From positions 1-33,783 of IMG/VR virus record IMGVR_UViG_3300008116_000506: a stretch of DNA of 33,783 nucleotides; one strand, written 5' to 3'. Source of the DNA: a virus. The position numbers and the translations under genes were made by a program. The notes below the pieces were generated by a model that did no database searches, was not told where the DNA came from, and worked only from the letters and a program-made list of their open reading frames with translations. Positions 31,886 to 33,783 of the stretch are shown in pieces. The stretch's first letter is position 1. Every line of letters starts with the position of its first letter.

Positions 31886-32893
31886 TCATAACTCCGTTTC
31901 AGGCCACTCTGTCACATCAACTGTATATCCGTAGTCATCATCTGGTTCTGCCGTTACAGGATCAGGAGTAATCTTAATTTCAGCCAGTTTCATTGGATTA
32001 ACTTCAAATGAACTAATAGTTGCCGCTCCATTTGTAGAGACCGCATGAATAGCACTATTAACAGTAAACTGGCCTTGCGTAGCACCTAATGTTAATTTGT
32101 ATGTATTTGGATTATAATTTACAACAACTCCATATGCTGTAGCAGTTTTATACGAATCGCCTTGATAAACTAGGTCTTCTGACTTAAAGATACCATTAGC
32201 AGAAGAAAGATTCATTCTAGTTATATATCCGGACTGCAAAGTAGGATCGTTGTAGATATTTGTATATACTGTGCGAATGATCTTTGGATAAGAGATTGGA
32301 CCATAGTAATATGTTTTCATGGTAAAGTTTAGTGTCCAATAAACATATCTTACAGAGTCGTAATCACCTTCATATTCAATCTGATTTGAAACACTGTTCA
32401 AAATGATTGGTATGTCTTTAAGCATACCTAGATCAGGAATCATGTTGGTTGTAACAGTAAAGTCTGGATTAAAGAATGGCAAAATCTGTTCAACAATATG
32501 TGTTCCGTCATCTATGTTTCTTGCATAGATGTTTAATGAAAATGTTATATCATATGGAACACCCATATAAGAAGATGTAACATGGGTTGTGGTGTTTGAC
32601 TTTGCTGCCTTAAGTAATGAGTTTTGTTTTCTCTGTGAATCATATGAAATGCCTGTAATCTCAAAACTCATTCTAGGAAGAATGCTACCGAGTTGTCTTA
32701 GCAAATCAGGATCGGATAGTATTCTTGTAACCATCTTCTCTTTTGGTGCATATACGATAGGCACACGAAATCGACTGACCTCTTTGGAAGTCTGATCATT
32801 TTTTCTAACAATTATAACATCATCAAACATTCTACCAAATAGAACTACTGCTTTTCTGGTAAGTTGATGATAGTAATGTGGATTATTGAGCAT
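31886..32893 (-). CDS. 15: gp15-like tail terminator protein
   Basis: The 335-residue protein matches T4 gp15 (272): LFGRMFDDVIIVRKND, RVPIVYAPKEKMVTRI (T4: RVPITYASKEHFMMKL), SILPRMSFEITGISYD (T4: TILPRINLHLVDFSYN), and HIVEQILPFFNPDFTVT. It caps the tail tube and sheath and joins the tail to the head. The C-terminal 80 residues are extra and beta-rich. The start shares one base with the gp14 stop (TAATG). Confidence 0.93.
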   Translation of the reverse strand: MLNNPHYYHQLTRKAVVLFGRMFDDVIIVRKNDQTSKEVSRFRVPIVYAPKEKMVTRILSDPDLLRQLGSILPRMSFEITGISYDSQRKQNSLLKAAKSNTTTHVTSSYMGVPYDITFSLNIYARNIDDGTHIVEQILPFFNPDFTVTTNMIPDLGMLKDIPIILNSVSNQIEYEGDYDSVRYVYWTLNFTMKTYYYGPISYPKIIRTVYTNIYNDPTLQSGYITRMNLSSANGIFKSEDLVYQGDSYKTATAYGVVVNYNPNTYKLTLGATQGQFTVNSAIHAVSTNGAATISSFEVNPMKLAEIKITPDPVTAEPDDDYGYTVDVTEWPETEL

Positions 32894-33780
32894 TATGGTG
32901 CACCGAATACGTTAACTTCCGATAGATCGAGAATCAAGTCTGCACCTGTATCTAAATCTTTATTATCAAATATATCATAGATTACATAGTCTGTCATATC
33001 GTCTTTAGATGCCATTCTATATATGGCATTAGTTGAATTAGCATATACGTTGGCATTTGCTGTGAACGATCCAGTTACATCATATATGAATAGTGCGCCG
33101 TTTGCTTTGAACCAGTCTTTTACTGTGGCATGTGCTGTAGAATTAGCAAATGTTCCGTCTGGACTTTGAAACACTACATCTTCTTCGTAAATCAGTCCTG
33201 TTCCATTTGTATTCAGAACAAGTTTTTCTGTGTAAGCATTTTCAGCAGCAACTTGATCGATTTCATCAATACCGGTGTCAATTTCATCTTGTGAGAAGCG
33301 GAAGGCCTCACAACGCATTTCATAAACGAATGGTAGTCTTTTACCAAGTGAGTGAAACATAAGTTCCTGTTCAACAAACTTAATTTCAAACATCTTATGT
33401 AATAGAGGAACGTAAACTAGATCACCTTCTTGTGGTCTAAATCTGGAGTATGTTGGAATATACTTAGCAAAAGCACGGCGAGAAACTATGAAATTTGATG
33501 TGTCTCTAATCTCTAGACCAAACTTGGAGAAGAAGTCGGACTGACCCTCAAATCCTTCAACGTTGGCAAGATATAGTTCAACCATATATGCTTTGTTGAA
33601 TTTAGATTTGCTATACTCACCAAATACCATATCGCCATTATCAAACGACTCTCTTGGTATATAATAACAGTTATGACCCATGATTTGTATAGACTCATTG
33701 ATTAAGTCTTCCAAAAGCATGGACTCATTATTAAATCTATTTTGTCCTGGAAACTGATTGAAGTATCTATTGACTGCCAT
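32893..33780 (-). CDS. 14: gp14-like neck protein
   Basis: The 295-residue protein matches T4 gp14 (256) in ESIQIMGHNCYYIPRESFDN (T4: [20 protein letters not shown]), FGEYSKSKFNKAYMVELYL, VEGFEGQSDFFSKFGL and PQEGDLVYVPLLHKMFEI. It forms the neck with gp13 and connects head and tail. The gene begins 3 nt from the window edge, so its ribosome binding site and a possible gp13 lie outside. Confidence 0.93.
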   Translation of the reverse strand: MAVNRYFNQFPGQNRFNNESMLLEDLINESIQIMGHNCYYIPRESFDNGDMVFGEYSKSKFNKAYMVELYLANVEGFEGQSDFFSKFGLEIRDTSNFIVSRRAFAKYIPTYSRFRPQEGDLVYVPLLHKMFEIKFVEQELMFHSLGKRLPFVYEMRCEAFRFSQDEIDTGIDEIDQVAAENAYTEKLVLNTNGTGLIYEEDVVFQSPDGTFANSTAHATVKDWFKANGALFIYDVTGSFTANANVYANSTNAIYRMASKDDMTDYVIYDIFDNKDLDTGADLILDLSEVNVFGAP

Positions 33781-33783
33781 TAT

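Noticed and set aside
1-33783. tRNA genes, CRISPR arrays, insertion sequences, attachment sites
   Set aside because: I saw no cloverleaf-like sequence, no regularly spaced repeats, no transposase gene and no integrase. A computed scan (for example a covariance-model search for tRNA) would be needed to exclude short ones.

Overview
This window is part of a T4-superfamily (contractile-tailed) phage genome. Nearly every gene is on the minus strand, so the natural reading order runs from the right end to the left. T4-type virion genes follow in the usual order: neck (gp14), tail terminator (gp15), terminase (gp16, gp17), sheath (gp18), tube (gp19), portal (gp20), head-core genes, protease (gp21), scaffold (gp22) and major capsid (gp23). 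The T4 recombination and late-transcription set comes next: UvsY, UvsW, the late sigma factor gp55, and the Mre11/Rad50-type pair gp47/gp46. The host cannot be named from sequence alone. Host-like sigma70 promoters, several of them close to consensus, show that a bacterial RNA polymerase reads the early genes.

Layout from right to left. 33780-17412: virion morphogenesis, with a late-promoter-like octamer (N[A/C]TAAATA) close upstream of several genes and a strong terminator after the capsid gene. 17353-12191: a truncated tail-tube-fold (gp3-like) remnant, uvsY, a broken uvsW, small conserved genes, gp55 and gp47. 12181-8751: an ftsH protease gene, also broken near its 3' end, lies between gp47 and gp46. 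8711-4856: an operon of overlapping genes. 4782-1374: a large metallopeptidase/VWA protein and its MoxR-type AAA ATPase, driven by a very good sigma70 promoter. 1373-1: a small winged-helix protein behind interlocked inverted repeats, then a glycosyltransferase that runs off the left edge.

The most exciting part is the operon at 5003-7639. It encodes an asparagine-synthetase-like PP-loop enzyme without a glutaminase domain, a C5-cytosine DNA methyltransferase, and a CmoA-family enzyme (CmoA makes carboxy-S-adenosylmethionine). In the methyltransferase the near-invariant Asn of motif X (GN) is Arg (Arg353, GR). As I recall, engineered replacement of this Asn by a basic residue in M.MpeI allows use of carboxy-SAM. 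I infer a phage DNA hypermodification route: CmoA-like enzyme makes carboxy-SAM, the methyltransferase makes 5-carboxymethylcytosine in DNA, and the PP-loop enzyme activates and amidates the carboxylate. None of these steps is proven here.

A second theme is damage. uvsW, ftsH and the gp3-like gene each lack an internal or 5' segment, and two of them lose the reading frame at the junction. This may be real decay or an assembly artefact, and raw reads would settle it.
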